Assembly (NCBI RefSeq): GCF_014836495.1
Contig: NZ_JACSQT010000002.1
Location: forward strand, 62,001-126,000
DNA: 64,000 nucleotides
Reading direction: 5' to 3'
From: Cytobacillus stercorigallinarum
GTDB lineage: Bacteria; Bacillota; Bacilli; Bacillales; Cytobacillaceae
The position numbers and the translations under genes were made by a program. Shown here piece by piece: positions 1 to 8,154 of this stretch. Positions within the stretch are counted from its first letter, which is position 1, and every line of letters begins with the position of its first letter. The notes under the pieces were generated by a model. That model saw only the letters and a list, made by a program, of their open reading frames with translations, did no database searches and was not told where the DNA came from.

Positions 1-4
1 AGCT

Positions 5-766
5 ATGAATGAATTAAGAAAGTCAAAAATACATCTAGAAAAAGCTTGTGCTAATGAGGAAATGGAGGTGCCACTTGTTCAAATCAATCAACTCATGTCA
101 AATCACAGAAAAGCGTTAACGGAATTTCAAAGCAAAGAAATAGTTCGTAATTACAAGATTCCTATAACAGTAGAAAAATTAGCACTAACCCCAACTGAAG
201 CGGTGGAATGGGCAAATTCAATAGGCTATCCCGTGGTATTAAAGGGGATGTCACCGCAAATATTACATAAAACGGAAAAGGGACTAGTGCAGTTAAATAT
301 TAACAATGATCAAGAAGTAAAAGATGTTTTCAATCAACTTAAAACTATTATTGTTAATGAAGAAGAGGCAGCATTTGATGGAGTGTTAATACAGGAAATG
401 ATAAAGGATCATTCCATAGAAATGTATGTGGGTGCAAAGAGAGACCCCATTTTCGGGCAAATGATACTTGTCGGTTTAGGCGGAATTTTTATAGAGGTTT
501 TTAAAGATGTCTCTATGAGAAAAGCGCCGGTATCGCCAATGGTTGCAAAAGAAATGGTAGAGGAATTAAAAGCAAGTATGATTTTAAAGGGTTTTAGAGG
601 AAAAACTCGGTACGATATTGACTCATTATGTAACCTCATCTCACAGTTTAGTTTTGTGATTAGCATGCAAGAAGAGCTTTTAGAGGAAGTTGACCTCAAT
701 CCTATTATGGTGTTTGAAGGGAGTAAAGGTGTAAAGGTTGCAGACGCATTGATGAAATTAAGTTAA
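5..766 (+). CDS. ATP-grasp acyl-CoA synthetase (NDP-forming) beta-type subunit, possibly 5'-partial
   Basis: This resembles the ATP-grasp (ATP-grasp_5) part of ADP-forming acetyl/acyl-CoA synthetases, which interconvert an acyl-CoA and acid plus ATP. Seen in the protein are the family's YPVVLKG strand (about residues 75-81), the LHKTEKG stretch (86-92) and the C-terminal EVDLNPIMV segment. At about 253 residues it matches a stand-alone beta subunit rather than the fused enzyme of about 700 residues, so the CoA-binding alpha subunit is expected upstream. The reading frame is open to the left edge and only four bases precede the ATG, so the true start cannot be decided. The next gene follows after 22 bases, which suggests one operon with the acyl-CoA dehydrogenase. 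It would activate the acid released by the pathway. The family call is confident; the substrate is unknown. Confidence 0.8.
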   Translation: MNELRKSKIHLEKACANEEMEVPLVQINQLMSNHRKALTEFQSKEIVRNYKIPITVEKLALTPTEAVEWANSIGYPVVLKGMSPQILHKTEKGLVQLNINNDQEVKDVFNQLKTIIVNEEEAAFDGVLIQEMIKDHSIEMYVGAKRDPIFGQMILVGLGGIFIEVFKDVSMRKAPVSPMVAKEMVEELKASMILKGFRGKTRYDIDSLCNLISQFSFVISMQEELLEEVDLNPIMVFEGSKGVKVADALMKLS

Positions 767-788
767 ATAAATAACAAAGGAGGAGTCA

Positions 789-2030
789 GTGTTCATGAAT
801 TTTACCGTACCAGAAGAAACTTTAGAAATTATAAACGGCTTAAAACAATTTATTGATAAAAGGGTAATCCCTTTAGAAGAAGAAAACGCTGAATTACTCT
901 ACAATGAAAGAAATTATTATCTAGAAAATGGCAGACGTCATCCAAAAGTTGAGAGATTAAGAAAAGAAGTAAGAATGGCTTCAGCAGAAGCAGGTTTTTA
1001 TACAATGTTCGGGGACAAAGAATTAGGTGGTGAGGAACTTGGACCTATTACTGCTTTATTAACGCAAGAAGCGATTGCAAAAAGCTATCCTAATCGAAAA
1101 CTAATTGACCCTGTGGTTATTCCCTCTCCTTTTACCAATGGAATTACACCAGTGTTGAGAGGGCTAAAACAAGAACTAAAAGATTATTATCTGGATGGGA
1201 TAAGAAAAGGAGAAAAAACATTATGTTTTGGATTAACGGAACCAGATGCCGGTTCTGATGTTTGGGGGATCAAAACAAAAGCTGTTAAAGTGAACAATGA
1301 ATGGGTAATAAATGGAACGAAGCAGTGGATAACGAATGCACCTTATGCGGATTACTGTATGTTATTTGCAGTGACAAATCCCGAATTACATGAGAAGAGA
1401 AAAGGTGGTATTACTTGTTTCTTTGTTGAAACAAATAGCGAAGGCTTCAATGTAGATTCAGTAATTCCGGTTATGGGGGAATTAGGAGGGGATGCTGGAA
1501 TTATTAGCATCGATCAATTAAGAGTCCCAGAAGAAAATATTATTGGAGAACTAGATCAAGGGTTTACAAAGGCAATGCACGGGATTAATAATGGAAGGTT
1601 AGGGATGAGTGGTAAATGTATTGGATCTGCTCAATGGGCATTGAAACAGGCAATAGACTATGCGAATATGCGAAAAACGTTTGGAAAAACAATAGGAGAG
1701 CACCAAACTATACAAAATATGTTGGCGGAATCTGCCATGGATATCTATGCGGCTAGAAATATGGCTTTACATTGCGCATGGAAAATTGAAAACACGAAAA
1801 AGCAACCGGTCAAAGAGATCTCGATGGTAAAGGCTTACTGTACGGAAATGTTAGGGCGTGTATATGATAAAGTCATCCAGATTCATGGAGGAGTTGGCGT
1901 TTCAAATGAACTAAAACTTGAAGCAGGATACCGTTATGCCAGAATTCTTCGAATCCCTGATGGTACCTCAGAAATCCATAGACGAACAATAGCTAGAAGC
2001 CTATTAAGAGGTGACCTGAACTTTAATTAA
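789..2030 (+). CDS. Acyl-CoA dehydrogenase, FAD-dependent
   Basis: Member of the acyl-CoA dehydrogenase superfamily, which makes a 2,3-double bond in an acyl-CoA using FAD and passes electrons to ETF. Full length (413 residues). Visible signatures are CFGLTEPDAGSD (about 146-157), the W-I-N-G-TKQWITNA segment, the RxTFGKTIGEHQ region and a C-terminal DGTSEIHRRTIAR. In short and medium chain enzymes the catalytic base is the Glu of a YEGT motif; here that position is Asp391 (IPDGT), as in ACAD10/11-like branches, so the substrate may be unusual. The GTG at 789 lies 5 bases after AAAGGAGG; an ATG at 795 is an alternative start. Tightly spaced with the synthetase subunit before it and the SDR after it. 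Confidence 0.9.
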   Translation: MFMNFTVPEETLEIINGLKQFIDKRVIPLEEENAELLYNERNYYLENGRRHPKVERLRKEVRMASAEAGFYTMFGDKELGGEELGPITALLTQEAIAKSYPNRKLIDPVVIPSPFTNGITPVLRGLKQELKDYYLDGIRKGEKTLCFGLTEPDAGSDVWGIKTKAVKVNNEWVINGTKQWITNAPYADYCMLFAVTNPELHEKRKGGITCFFVETNSEGFNVDSVIPVMGELGGDAGIISIDQLRVPEENIIGELDQGFTKAMHGINNGRLGMSGKCIGSAQWALKQAIDYANMRKTFGKTIGEHQTIQNMLAESAMDIYAARNMALHCAWKIENTKKQPVKEISMVKAYCTEMLGRVYDKVIQIHGGVGVSNELKLEAGYRYARILRIPDGTSEIHRRTIARSLLRGDLNFN

Positions 2031-2048
2031 ACAGAAGGAGGAGCTGAA

Positions 2049-2813
2049 ATGGGTAAGCTAAATAACAAGATCGCGCTCGTCACTGGAGGAGGATCGGGAA
2101 TTGGCAGATCAATTGTCGAGCGTTTTGTTCAAGAAGGAGCTTATGTCATTGTTTTAGATATAGACGAACAATCTTTAAATGAAGCTTGTAATGAAATCAA
2201 TCACCAGTTTCCAAGCTCCTGTCTTCCGAAGATTTGTGACGTCACATCAAGTAATGAAGTGAACAATGTCATCAAAGATTGTTGGAAAAAACTAGGTACA
2301 ATCGATATTTTAGTAAATAATGCAGGTGGAGGTTGCATGGAACACCCCATTCACTTATTGGAATTAACAGAGGACATGTGGAATCGTGTATTTGATTTAA
2401 ATACAAAAAGTATTTTTATAGTATCGCAATCGTTTATTAGGAATCATGTCGAAAAAGGGACACAAGGAACAATCGTCAATATGGCTTCACAAGCAGGAAT
2501 CAACCCAAATGAGTCGATGAGGCCACATTATAGTGCGGCGAAGGCTGCTGTTATAGGTTTAACCAAGCATATGTCAAAAGAGTTTTCTCCATCAGGATTT
2601 AGGGTTAACGCAGTTGCTCCAGGCTATTGTATTAGTGGGGATAGAATGCAGGAAATATGGAAGAATCGAGATATTGAATCTACATTAAGAAATGTTCCAA
2701 TCGGGAGAGCATCAGTACCTCATGAGCAAGCAGCTGCTGTAACATTCTTAAGCTCAGACGATTCATCTTATATTACAGGTGTAACATTGGATGTTAGTGG
2801 TGGTGGATTTTAA
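2049..2813 (+). CDS. Short-chain dehydrogenase/reductase (SDR), first of two
   Basis: Classical SDR of 254 residues that oxidises or reduces an alcohol/ketone with NAD(P)(H). It shows the TGGGSGIG cofactor loop (12-19), NNAG (90-93), catalytic Ser147 and the YSAAK active site (Tyr161, Lys165), and ends with the usual GVTLDVSGG stretch. Asp37 at the end of the second beta strand suggests NAD rather than NADP preference (inference). The ATG has AGAAGGAGGAG just before it. It lies 18 bases after the acyl-CoA dehydrogenase. In this setting it could act as a 3-hydroxyacyl-CoA dehydrogenase or oxidise a ring alcohol; the substrate cannot be read from sequence. Confidence 0.88.
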   Translation: MGKLNNKIALVTGGGSGIGRSIVERFVQEGAYVIVLDIDEQSLNEACNEINHQFPSSCLPKICDVTSSNEVNNVIKDCWKKLGTIDILVNNAGGGCMEHPIHLLELTEDMWNRVFDLNTKSIFIVSQSFIRNHVEKGTQGTIVNMASQAGINPNESMRPHYSAAKAAVIGLTKHMSKEFSPSGFRVNAVAPGYCISGDRMQEIWKNRDIESTLRNVPIGRASVPHEQAAAVTFLSSDDSSYITGVTLDVSGGGF

Positions 2814-2848
2814 TAAAAAGATAATAGTAATTCATTGGAGGTTTTTAA

Positions 2849-3643
2849 ATGTCAGAATTATCAGTATTAATGGAAAAGAAAGGAAAAATCGCCTATATCA
2901 TATTGAATCGTCCAGAAAAATTAAATGCCTTAAATAAGCAGCTGTTAACAGAGCTTGATCAAGCGCTAACCGAAATTGAACAAGATGATTCTATTAGTGT
3001 AGTTATCATAAAAGGAAGTGGGCGAGCATTTAGTGTAGGGTACGATGTCGGTAAATACAATCATTCCACTGTCACTGAAGACCGAGATAAATTAGAGGAA
3101 TTTACGAAAAGATGGTTAAGAATATGGGCGTTTCCAAAACCAATCATTGCGCAAGTACATGGTTTTGCATTGGCAGGGGGTACACAGCTGTTAGCTTCAT
3201 GTGACTTTGTTATCACAGCTGAGAATGCACAGTTTGGCTTTCCTTCACTGCCTCTTGGAGGAGGGTTTGTAGGAATTTATTGGGGATGGCATATTGGGCA
3301 CCAACGAGCAAAATTACTAGATTTAACAGCTGGGAGTAGAATTACAGGTATCGAAGCGACAGAATATGGGTTTGCCGCCCGTTGCTTTAACGAAGCAGAG
3401 TTAGAAGAAAAAACATTAGAAATTGCTAAAGGAATTGCAAAAACACCTCTTGATATTTTGAAGTTAAAGAAGCAAGCACATAATCGAGTAATGGATATTC
3501 AAGGATTTAGAACAAGTGTGATGTTCGGACCAGAGCAAGATGCAATTATCCATACGACCGAAGGGATTCAATCGATTAGAGACAAAATAAATGAGTTGGG
3601 TCTCAAGTCAACCATTCAATGGTTTAATGAACAAGAAATTTAA
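2849..3643 (+). CDS. Enoyl-CoA hydratase/isomerase (crotonase) family protein lacking both canonical catalytic Glu
   Basis: Crotonase-fold protein of 264 residues. The N-terminal LNRPEKLNALN motif (19-29) and the oxyanion-hole glycine segment HGFALAGG (104-111) are clear. The two glutamates that activate water in enoyl-CoA hydratase are absent: the first position is Gln113 (GGTQLLA) and the second is Ser133 (FGFPSLP). It is therefore unlikely to be a plain hydratase; the crotonase family also contains isomerases, hydrolases, decarboxylases and ring-opening C-C hydrolases. Preceded by TTGGAGG. The operon position between two SDRs fits a step of acyl-CoA degradation. Family certain, reaction unknown. 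Confidence 0.85.
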   Translation: MSELSVLMEKKGKIAYIILNRPEKLNALNKQLLTELDQALTEIEQDDSISVVIIKGSGRAFSVGYDVGKYNHSTVTEDRDKLEEFTKRWLRIWAFPKPIIAQVHGFALAGGTQLLASCDFVITAENAQFGFPSLPLGGGFVGIYWGWHIGHQRAKLLDLTAGSRITGIEATEYGFAARCFNEAELEEKTLEIAKGIAKTPLDILKLKKQAHNRVMDIQGFRTSVMFGPEQDAIIHTTEGIQSIRDKINELGLKSTIQWFNEQEI

Positions 3644-3651
3644 AAGGAGGA

Positions 3652-4413
3652 ATGAGACATATCGGGACGTTCAGAGGGAAAGTAGCAATTATCACAGGCG
3701 GTGCAGGGGGAATAGGCGAAGCAACGGTGAAGAAATTGTTGTTTGAGAAAGCAAAGATAGTTGTTTTTGATTTACTACAAGGAAAATGGCAGGACTATTC
3801 AGACGATGTATATGAAATGAAAGTAGATATAAGTAATAGAAGAGAAGTTGAAGATGCTGTAAATTGTGTTTTTAAAAAGTTTAATCGAATTGATATTTTA
3901 ATCAATTGTGCTGGAATATTAAAAGATCATTTAATTGATGATATGTTGGATGATGAGTGGGATACAGTGATAGATGTTAATTTGAAAGGTTCCTTTAATT
4001 GTTGTAAAGCGGTTACACCATTCATGAAGAGACAGCAACAAGGAAAGATGATCTTAATTTCATCCGTTGCGGCTTTAGGTGCAAAAGGAAGAGTCAACTA
4101 TGCTGCTGCAAAAGCAGGAATTCAAGGACTGACAAAATCTTTAGCTATTGAACTTGGTCCCCATGGCATACATGTTAATGCAGTTGCCCCTGGTTATATC
4201 GAAACACAGATGAGTAAAGTGTCTGAAGCCGATGCACATAAGAGAGGAATTGATAATTTCAATCAAATGAAGGAGGCGATTCTTAATCGTAATCCAATAA
4301 GAAGAATTGGCAAACCAGAAGATGTCGCAAATGTAATCGAATTTTTAGCCACAGAAAAATCTGATTATGTTACAGGGCAAATCATCTATGTATCTGGATC
4401 ACCGAGTAATTAA
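3652..4413 (+). CDS. Short-chain dehydrogenase/reductase (SDR), second
   Basis: SDR of 253 residues with TGGAGGIG (15-22), NCAG (85-88), Ser138 and YAAAK (Tyr150, Lys154), similar in layout to 3-oxoacyl-ACP/acetoacetyl-CoA reductases. Asp40 after the second strand suggests NAD preference (inference). The start is odd: AAAGGAGG ends at 3650, only one base before the ATG at 3652, much closer than the usual 5-9 bases. No better in-frame ATG, GTG or TTG lies near, and the distance to the glycine motif fits this start. Last gene of the first operon; a terminator-like hairpin follows at 4444-4483. Confidence 0.87.
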   Translation: MRHIGTFRGKVAIITGGAGGIGEATVKKLLFEKAKIVVFDLLQGKWQDYSDDVYEMKVDISNRREVEDAVNCVFKKFNRIDILINCAGILKDHLIDDMLDDEWDTVIDVNLKGSFNCCKAVTPFMKRQQQGKMILISSVAALGAKGRVNYAAAKAGIQGLTKSLAIELGPHGIHVNAVAPGYIETQMSKVSEADAHKRGIDNFNQMKEAILNRNPIRRIGKPEDVANVIEFLATEKSDYVTGQIIYVSGSPSN

Positions 4414-4443
4414 AAGACTATTTATCTTATTCGAAGTCTAACT

Positions 4444-4483
4444 AAAAATGGGAAGAAAAATGAATAAACCCCATTTTTTATTA
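4444..4483 (+). terminator. Intrinsic terminator after the acyl-CoA operon
   Basis: AAAAATGGG at 4444-4452 pairs with CCCATTTTT at 4470-4478 across a 17-base loop, and the right arm runs into TTTTTTATT. It separates the acyl-CoA operon from the next gene. Confidence 0.65.
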
Positions 4484-4537
4484 TAGAACCAGTTTTGCTA
4501 AATGAATCAATTTGATCTTAGGAAGGAGGATTTATCA

Positions 4538-5293
4538 ATGGAAGCTAACAGCAATACTAATAAAACAATTTCTAATGCTCAATTAAAAGAAATGGGTTAT
4601 TGGGATTCGACTATGGAATATTTATCGACTATCGATTCTAGTTTTTATACCATATACAAAGACTTCTTGTTAACCCCTTATACGAATAATATATTTGATG
4701 CAAAAACAATTGAGCTCATTCATATCGCAATAAACGCTTCTCCGACAAACCTCTGCCAAAGTAAACTAGAAATGCATATTAAAAACGCAATTATTCACGG
4801 GGCAACAATAGAGGAAATCTTCGAAGTTCTTAAACTAGTTAGTGTTCTAGGCATGCATACTTGTGCAGTAGGAATCCCGATTTTAGAAGATGAATACAAT
4901 GCGTACTCGAACCATTCTATGTCAGTATGTTTGAATGAAAAGCAAACAGAGCAAAAAAATCAGTTTATAAAGAAAATGGGCTATTGGAACCGTTTTCGTG
5001 ACATACTTCTAGTAAATGATGGTCAATTTTTTGAAAGTTATCTTAAATATTTAACAAACCCTTGGGAAAAAGACATAATAAGTGAAAAACTAAAAGAATT
5101 TATCTATATTGCTATCGATAGCTCCACTACACACTTATTTGAGAAAGGGTTGCGGATTCATATTAGAAATGCATTGAAGTATGGAGCTACATTTGAAGAG
5201 ATAATGGAAATTTTTAAAATAGTCAGTACACAAGGAAGTAGTACTTTTCATATAAGCTTGCCTATTTTAGAAGAAGCGATTTCAGAAATATAA
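4538..5293 (+). CDS. Tandem carboxymuconolactone decarboxylase (CMD/AhpD-like) domain protein
   Basis: Two homologous halves are visible in one chain of 251 residues. Each has a helical CMD-type core: ELIHIAINASPTNLC ... HIKNAIIHGATIEEI in the first and EFIYIAIDSSTTHLF ... HIRNALKYGATFEEI in the second. The AhpD-type CxxC redox pair is missing, so peroxidase-reductase activity is unlikely; the arrangement is closer to gamma-carboxymuconolactone decarboxylase-like proteins of catabolic clusters. The start at 4538 is chosen because GGAAGGAGGA (4521-4530) sits 7 bases before it; an upstream in-frame ATG at 4502 lacks a ribosome binding site. It stands alone between a terminator-like hairpin and the flavin monooxygenase. 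Exact role unknown. Confidence 0.8.
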   Translation: MEANSNTNKTISNAQLKEMGYWDSTMEYLSTIDSSFYTIYKDFLLTPYTNNIFDAKTIELIHIAINASPTNLCQSKLEMHIKNAIIHGATIEEIFEVLKLVSVLGMHTCAVGIPILEDEYNAYSNHSMSVCLNEKQTEQKNQFIKKMGYWNRFRDILLVNDGQFFESYLKYLTNPWEKDIISEKLKEFIYIAIDSSTTHLFEKGLRIHIRNALKYGATFEEIMEIFKIVSTQGSSTFHISLPILEEAISEI

Positions 5294-5439
5294 TTATCAA
5301 ACTTGATAGTTAAAGTAAGTCAGTTATTGGACTTAAGGAATGCTAACGACACAATAAATAACCTTTATTTAAATTTTTGTAATATTCAGTTAAGATTTTG
5401 TTTTTATGCCTGTAAATTAAAGAAATGGAGTGTTGGATA

Positions 5440-6501
5440 ATGCCTATTTTAGGAAAAGATATGACATTTGGACTTTTCTTCTTGAATTCGGTTGCTCCTT
5501 GGAAAACTGATGCGGAAGAGTTACGTGATGGTTTAGAACAGATAAAGATTGCTGATCAATTGGGCTTTCATTCCGCATGGATTGCTGAACATAATGCTCG
5601 TGCTTATGGTGTTGTTAGTTCTACGTCTGTTTATTTGGCAGCCGCAGCCGCACAAACGAATACGATTATGCTAGGCTCTGCCGTTTCTAGATTACCTCTT
5701 CATCATCCATTACAATTGGCTGAAGATATGGCTTTAGTAGATATCATTAGTAATGGAAGATTGTATTTAGGCGTGGGTAAAGGATACGATGCATTAGAAT
5801 ATGAAGCATACAATATTGACTTTGATCAACGCCATGAAAAATACTTAGAATCATTAGATATTCTTACAACTGCATTGAAAAACGATAAGGTTACTTATTC
5901 AGGAAAATTCTATGATATCAAAGACATTCCTGTTTATCCGAGACCTGTGCATCGTTCAGGACCGCCGATATTTGTAATGGTTTCTGGTAATGATTCTTCA
6001 ATCATTAATGCAGCCAAACAGGGGCATTCATTTGTTCTAGGAGGAATAACCAATGAAGATACGAATCACAAAATCGAATTGTATAAAAAGTCTGCACTTG
6101 CATCCGGATTATCATCTGAATATGTAGAAGATGCTGTTGCTAGATCAGGAAAGTTACTTTTCTGCTATGTTGCAGAAACGACTGAAGAAGCACAAGCGGA
6201 ATATAGAGAAGGGCTTGAATGGTATATGAATGAAAGAGATAATCGACCGACGTTTGGTGTGATCGATAGAGAAAGAAATATAGATTACCAACGATTTTTA
6301 CAATCGGAAAATACATTAGTTGGGTCACCAGAAAAAGTAATACAGGATATACAAGAATACAAGAGAATTACAGGATTAAATAATATTATTCTTTGGATGA
6401 ATATTGGTGGTCAACCACAACAGAAAGTGTTAAAGTCTATGAAATTGTTTGCTGAAAAAGTGATGCCGTATTTTTCGAAGACGGAAAATTTCATTCGATA
6501 A
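5440..6501 (+). CDS. LLM-class flavin-dependent monooxygenase (luciferase-like)
   Basis: Bacterial luciferase-like TIM-barrel protein of about 353 residues, with the typical GFHSAWIAEHN segment near residue 44, the central RLPLHHPLQLAEDMALVDIISNGR stretch in two parts (RLPLHHP, then DIISNGRLYLGVGKGYD), and a C-terminal half ending in a VMPYF-like region. Such enzymes use reduced FMN supplied by a separate reductase and O2; some are type II Baeyer-Villiger monooxygenases that turn cyclic ketones into lactones. The FMN reductase at 12702 and lactonase-like gene at 9612 make that reading attractive but it is inference. An upstream ATG at 5425 is in frame; GGAG at 5427-5430 favours the ATG at 5440. 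Confidence 0.87.
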   Translation: MPILGKDMTFGLFFLNSVAPWKTDAEELRDGLEQIKIADQLGFHSAWIAEHNARAYGVVSSTSVYLAAAAAQTNTIMLGSAVSRLPLHHPLQLAEDMALVDIISNGRLYLGVGKGYDALEYEAYNIDFDQRHEKYLESLDILTTALKNDKVTYSGKFYDIKDIPVYPRPVHRSGPPIFVMVSGNDSSIINAAKQGHSFVLGGITNEDTNHKIELYKKSALASGLSSEYVEDAVARSGKLLFCYVAETTEEAQAEYREGLEWYMNERDNRPTFGVIDRERNIDYQRFLQSENTLVGSPEKVIQDIQEYKRITGLNNIILWMNIGGQPQQKVLKSMKLFAEKVMPYFSKTENFIR

Positions 6502-6510
6502 TACTTCATA

Positions 6511-6526
6511 ATGAAAACGTTTACTA
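6511..6526 (+). promoter_or_regulatory. cre-like site (CcpA), copy 1
   Basis: The 16-mer ATGAAAACGTTTACTA fits the catabolite-responsive element consensus WTGNNARCGNWWWCAW with one mismatch. It lies just before the ribosome binding site of dctP, and the same 16 bases recur at 9519-9534. It probably lowers expression of the transporter genes when a preferred sugar is present. Confidence 0.6.
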
Positions 6527-6543
6527 AAAAGGGGGGTACTTTT

Positions 6544-7599
6544 ATGAGGTACAAGGCAGTAATAATCACGCTGATTATTTCACTCTTATTTATATCAGCC
6601 TGTTCTTCTCAAAAAACAGCTTCTGGGGAAAAAATATATGAATTAAACTTAAATGTTTCAGCCGGACCTGTACATCCTTTTACCAAACAAGTAGCAGAGC
6701 CATGGGCAAAAATGGTTGAAGAAGAAACGAATGGAATTGTTCAAGTTAACATTTTTCCAAGTGCTGCTTTAGGAGAGCTTTCTTCTGCCTATGAGGATAT
6801 AAAATCGGGCCTTTATGAAGCTGGCATTGTATCACCTGGTAGACATATAGATACAGATCTTTTCCCGTTAACTATTGGTGATTTGCCTTTTCTAATTGAT
6901 GACCCCGCAATCGCAGAATCCGTACTTACACAATTCAAAGATAAATATATGAAAGATACTTTTAAAGAAGGACAATTTATGTCTATTTCTTCTACTGACG
7001 CTTATCAATTATATAGTACACAACCAATTCGTACGATGGAGGATATGAAGAAACTGAAGATAGCCGATTCGGTTCTTGAAAGAATCGAATTATTCAAAGA
7101 GTTAGGAGCTATACCAGTATCTTTAAATAATACTGAATTATATGAATCTGTTGAAAAAGGTATAGTGGACTCCGTTGCCTACACTGCAGTCGGTGCCAAT
7201 GGATTCAAATTAGAAGAAGTGAGCCCTTATATGACGAAATTGGATATTGGTGTGGCAACACAAATGTTAATGATGAATAATGATTTTTTAGAGAGCTTAC
7301 CTGAAGAGATAAAAGAGATGTTTTATAAGAAATTTGGTCCGGCATACGCCAGCTTGATTACAGACCTTTATACACAAAGTGCAGAAGAGGCGATAGATAT
7401 TTTTGAAGTTAATGTAAAAGGAGATGGAGGCGAAGTTATTGTTCCTACTGAAGAAGAACTAGCTACGTTTAGAGAACCTGCAAAAATCGTGATGGATGAG
7501 TGGATAGAAATTGCGAATAAGAGAGGATATCCTGGCGAAGAAATGATGGCGTATTTTACAAGTCTACTTGAAGAAGAAGGGATTATCATTCCAGAATAA
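6544..7599 (+). CDS. dctP: TRAP transporter solute-binding lipoprotein (DctP family)
   Basis: Extracytoplasmic solute receptor of a tripartite ATP-independent periplasmic (TRAP) transporter, which imports carboxylate-type substrates using an ion gradient. The start at 6544 follows AAAAAGGGGGG by 7-8 bases and gives a lipoprotein signal: basic MRYK, a hydrophobic stretch, then the lipobox FISAC, so the protein should be lipid-anchored outside the membrane. The body shows DctP features, including the GELSSAYEDIKSGLYEAGI region and a conserved MEDMKKLKI segment that contains part of the substrate-binding lobe. It is followed by dctQ and dctM. The substrate is unknown but is likely the acid or hydroxyacid fed to the neighbouring enzymes. 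Confidence 0.9.
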   Translation: MRYKAVIITLIISLLFISACSSQKTASGEKIYELNLNVSAGPVHPFTKQVAEPWAKMVEEETNGIVQVNIFPSAALGELSSAYEDIKSGLYEAGIVSPGRHIDTDLFPLTIGDLPFLIDDPAIAESVLTQFKDKYMKDTFKEGQFMSISSTDAYQLYSTQPIRTMEDMKKLKIADSVLERIELFKELGAIPVSLNNTELYESVEKGIVDSVAYTAVGANGFKLEEVSPYMTKLDIGVATQMLMMNNDFLESLPEEIKEMFYKKFGPAYASLITDLYTQSAEEAIDIFEVNVKGDGGEVIVPTEEELATFREPAKIVMDEWIEIANKRGYPGEEMMAYFTSLLEEEGIIIPE

Positions 7600-7605
7600 T
7601 GAAAA

Positions 7606-7625
7606 GGGGCTACTAAGTGAGCCCC
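7606..7625 (+). terminator. Intercistronic hairpin between dctP and dctQ
   Basis: GGGGCT (7606-7611) pairs with AGCCCC (7620-7625) around an 8-base loop, directly after the dctP stop. Only a short broken T run follows, so partial termination or 3'-end protection is more likely than full termination. This fits higher output of the binding protein than of the permeases. Confidence 0.6.
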
Positions 7626-7670
7626 GATAAATTTTAATAGTAATGATCATTTGTGATTGGAGGGTTAAAG

Positions 7671-8141
7671 ATGTGGGCGAAAATAATTTCCAAATGTACT
7701 CAAATCAATAAATGGTTGGCATTCCTCTCATTGATAGTCATGATGATAATTGTTGCCTTTTCAGCTATATCAAGAGGTTTAGGCAGTCCGATTGTCGGAG
7801 ATGTGGAGCTTGTCCAATTAACAATGGTTACATTGATCGTCGGTGCCCTTTCGTATACTGAAAATCAAAGAGCTCATATTTCGGTAGGGATCCTAGCAGA
7901 TCATTTCCCAATCAAAGTTCAGTATGTGATTGATTTAATTTCTTCTATATTAATTACGATTTTTGCTTTTTTAGTTGCTTATGTTTTTGTCATCAAATTT
8001 GATCTCGCCGAAGCCTCTATCATTCTCAGGATACCTTTTTTCTACTTTAAAGCCCTATTAATATTTGGTTTCATCGGCTGGGGATTTGAATCAATCAAGC
8101 AAATAGTTGGTAACTTTAGGTTGCTCACACAAGGAAAGTAG
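7671..8141 (+). CDS. dctQ: TRAP transporter small permease (DctQ family)
   Basis: Small integral membrane subunit of about 156 residues with four predicted hydrophobic helices, the expected size and layout of DctQ. It shows the WLAFLSLIVMMIIVAFSAISR first helix (in two parts here) and the family segment RAHISVGILADHFP. The ATG at 7671 has TTGGAGGG 6 bases upstream; a GTG at 7653 is in frame but lies on the ribosome binding site. Sits between dctP and dctM, whose reading frame starts just after its stop. Confidence 0.88.
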   Translation: MWAKIISKCTQINKWLAFLSLIVMMIIVAFSAISRGLGSPIVGDVELVQLTMVTLIVGALSYTENQRAHISVGILADHFPIKVQYVIDLISSILITIFAFLVAYVFVIKFDLAEASIILRIPFFYFKALLIFGFIGWGFESIKQIVGNFRLLTQGK

Positions 8142-8154
8142 GGAGGGGATTCGT

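Noticed and set aside
4483-4499. TTTTGCT with AG upstream at a -24-like distance before the CMD gene
   Set aside because: The -12 half is good but the invariant GG at -24 is AG; one mismatch in the most conserved bases is not acceptable.
5329-5343. Possible sigma-54 element (GG ... GC) before the luciferase-like gene
   Set aside because: The spacer between GG and GC is 11 bases, not the needed 10, and the -24 and -12 sequences are otherwise poor.
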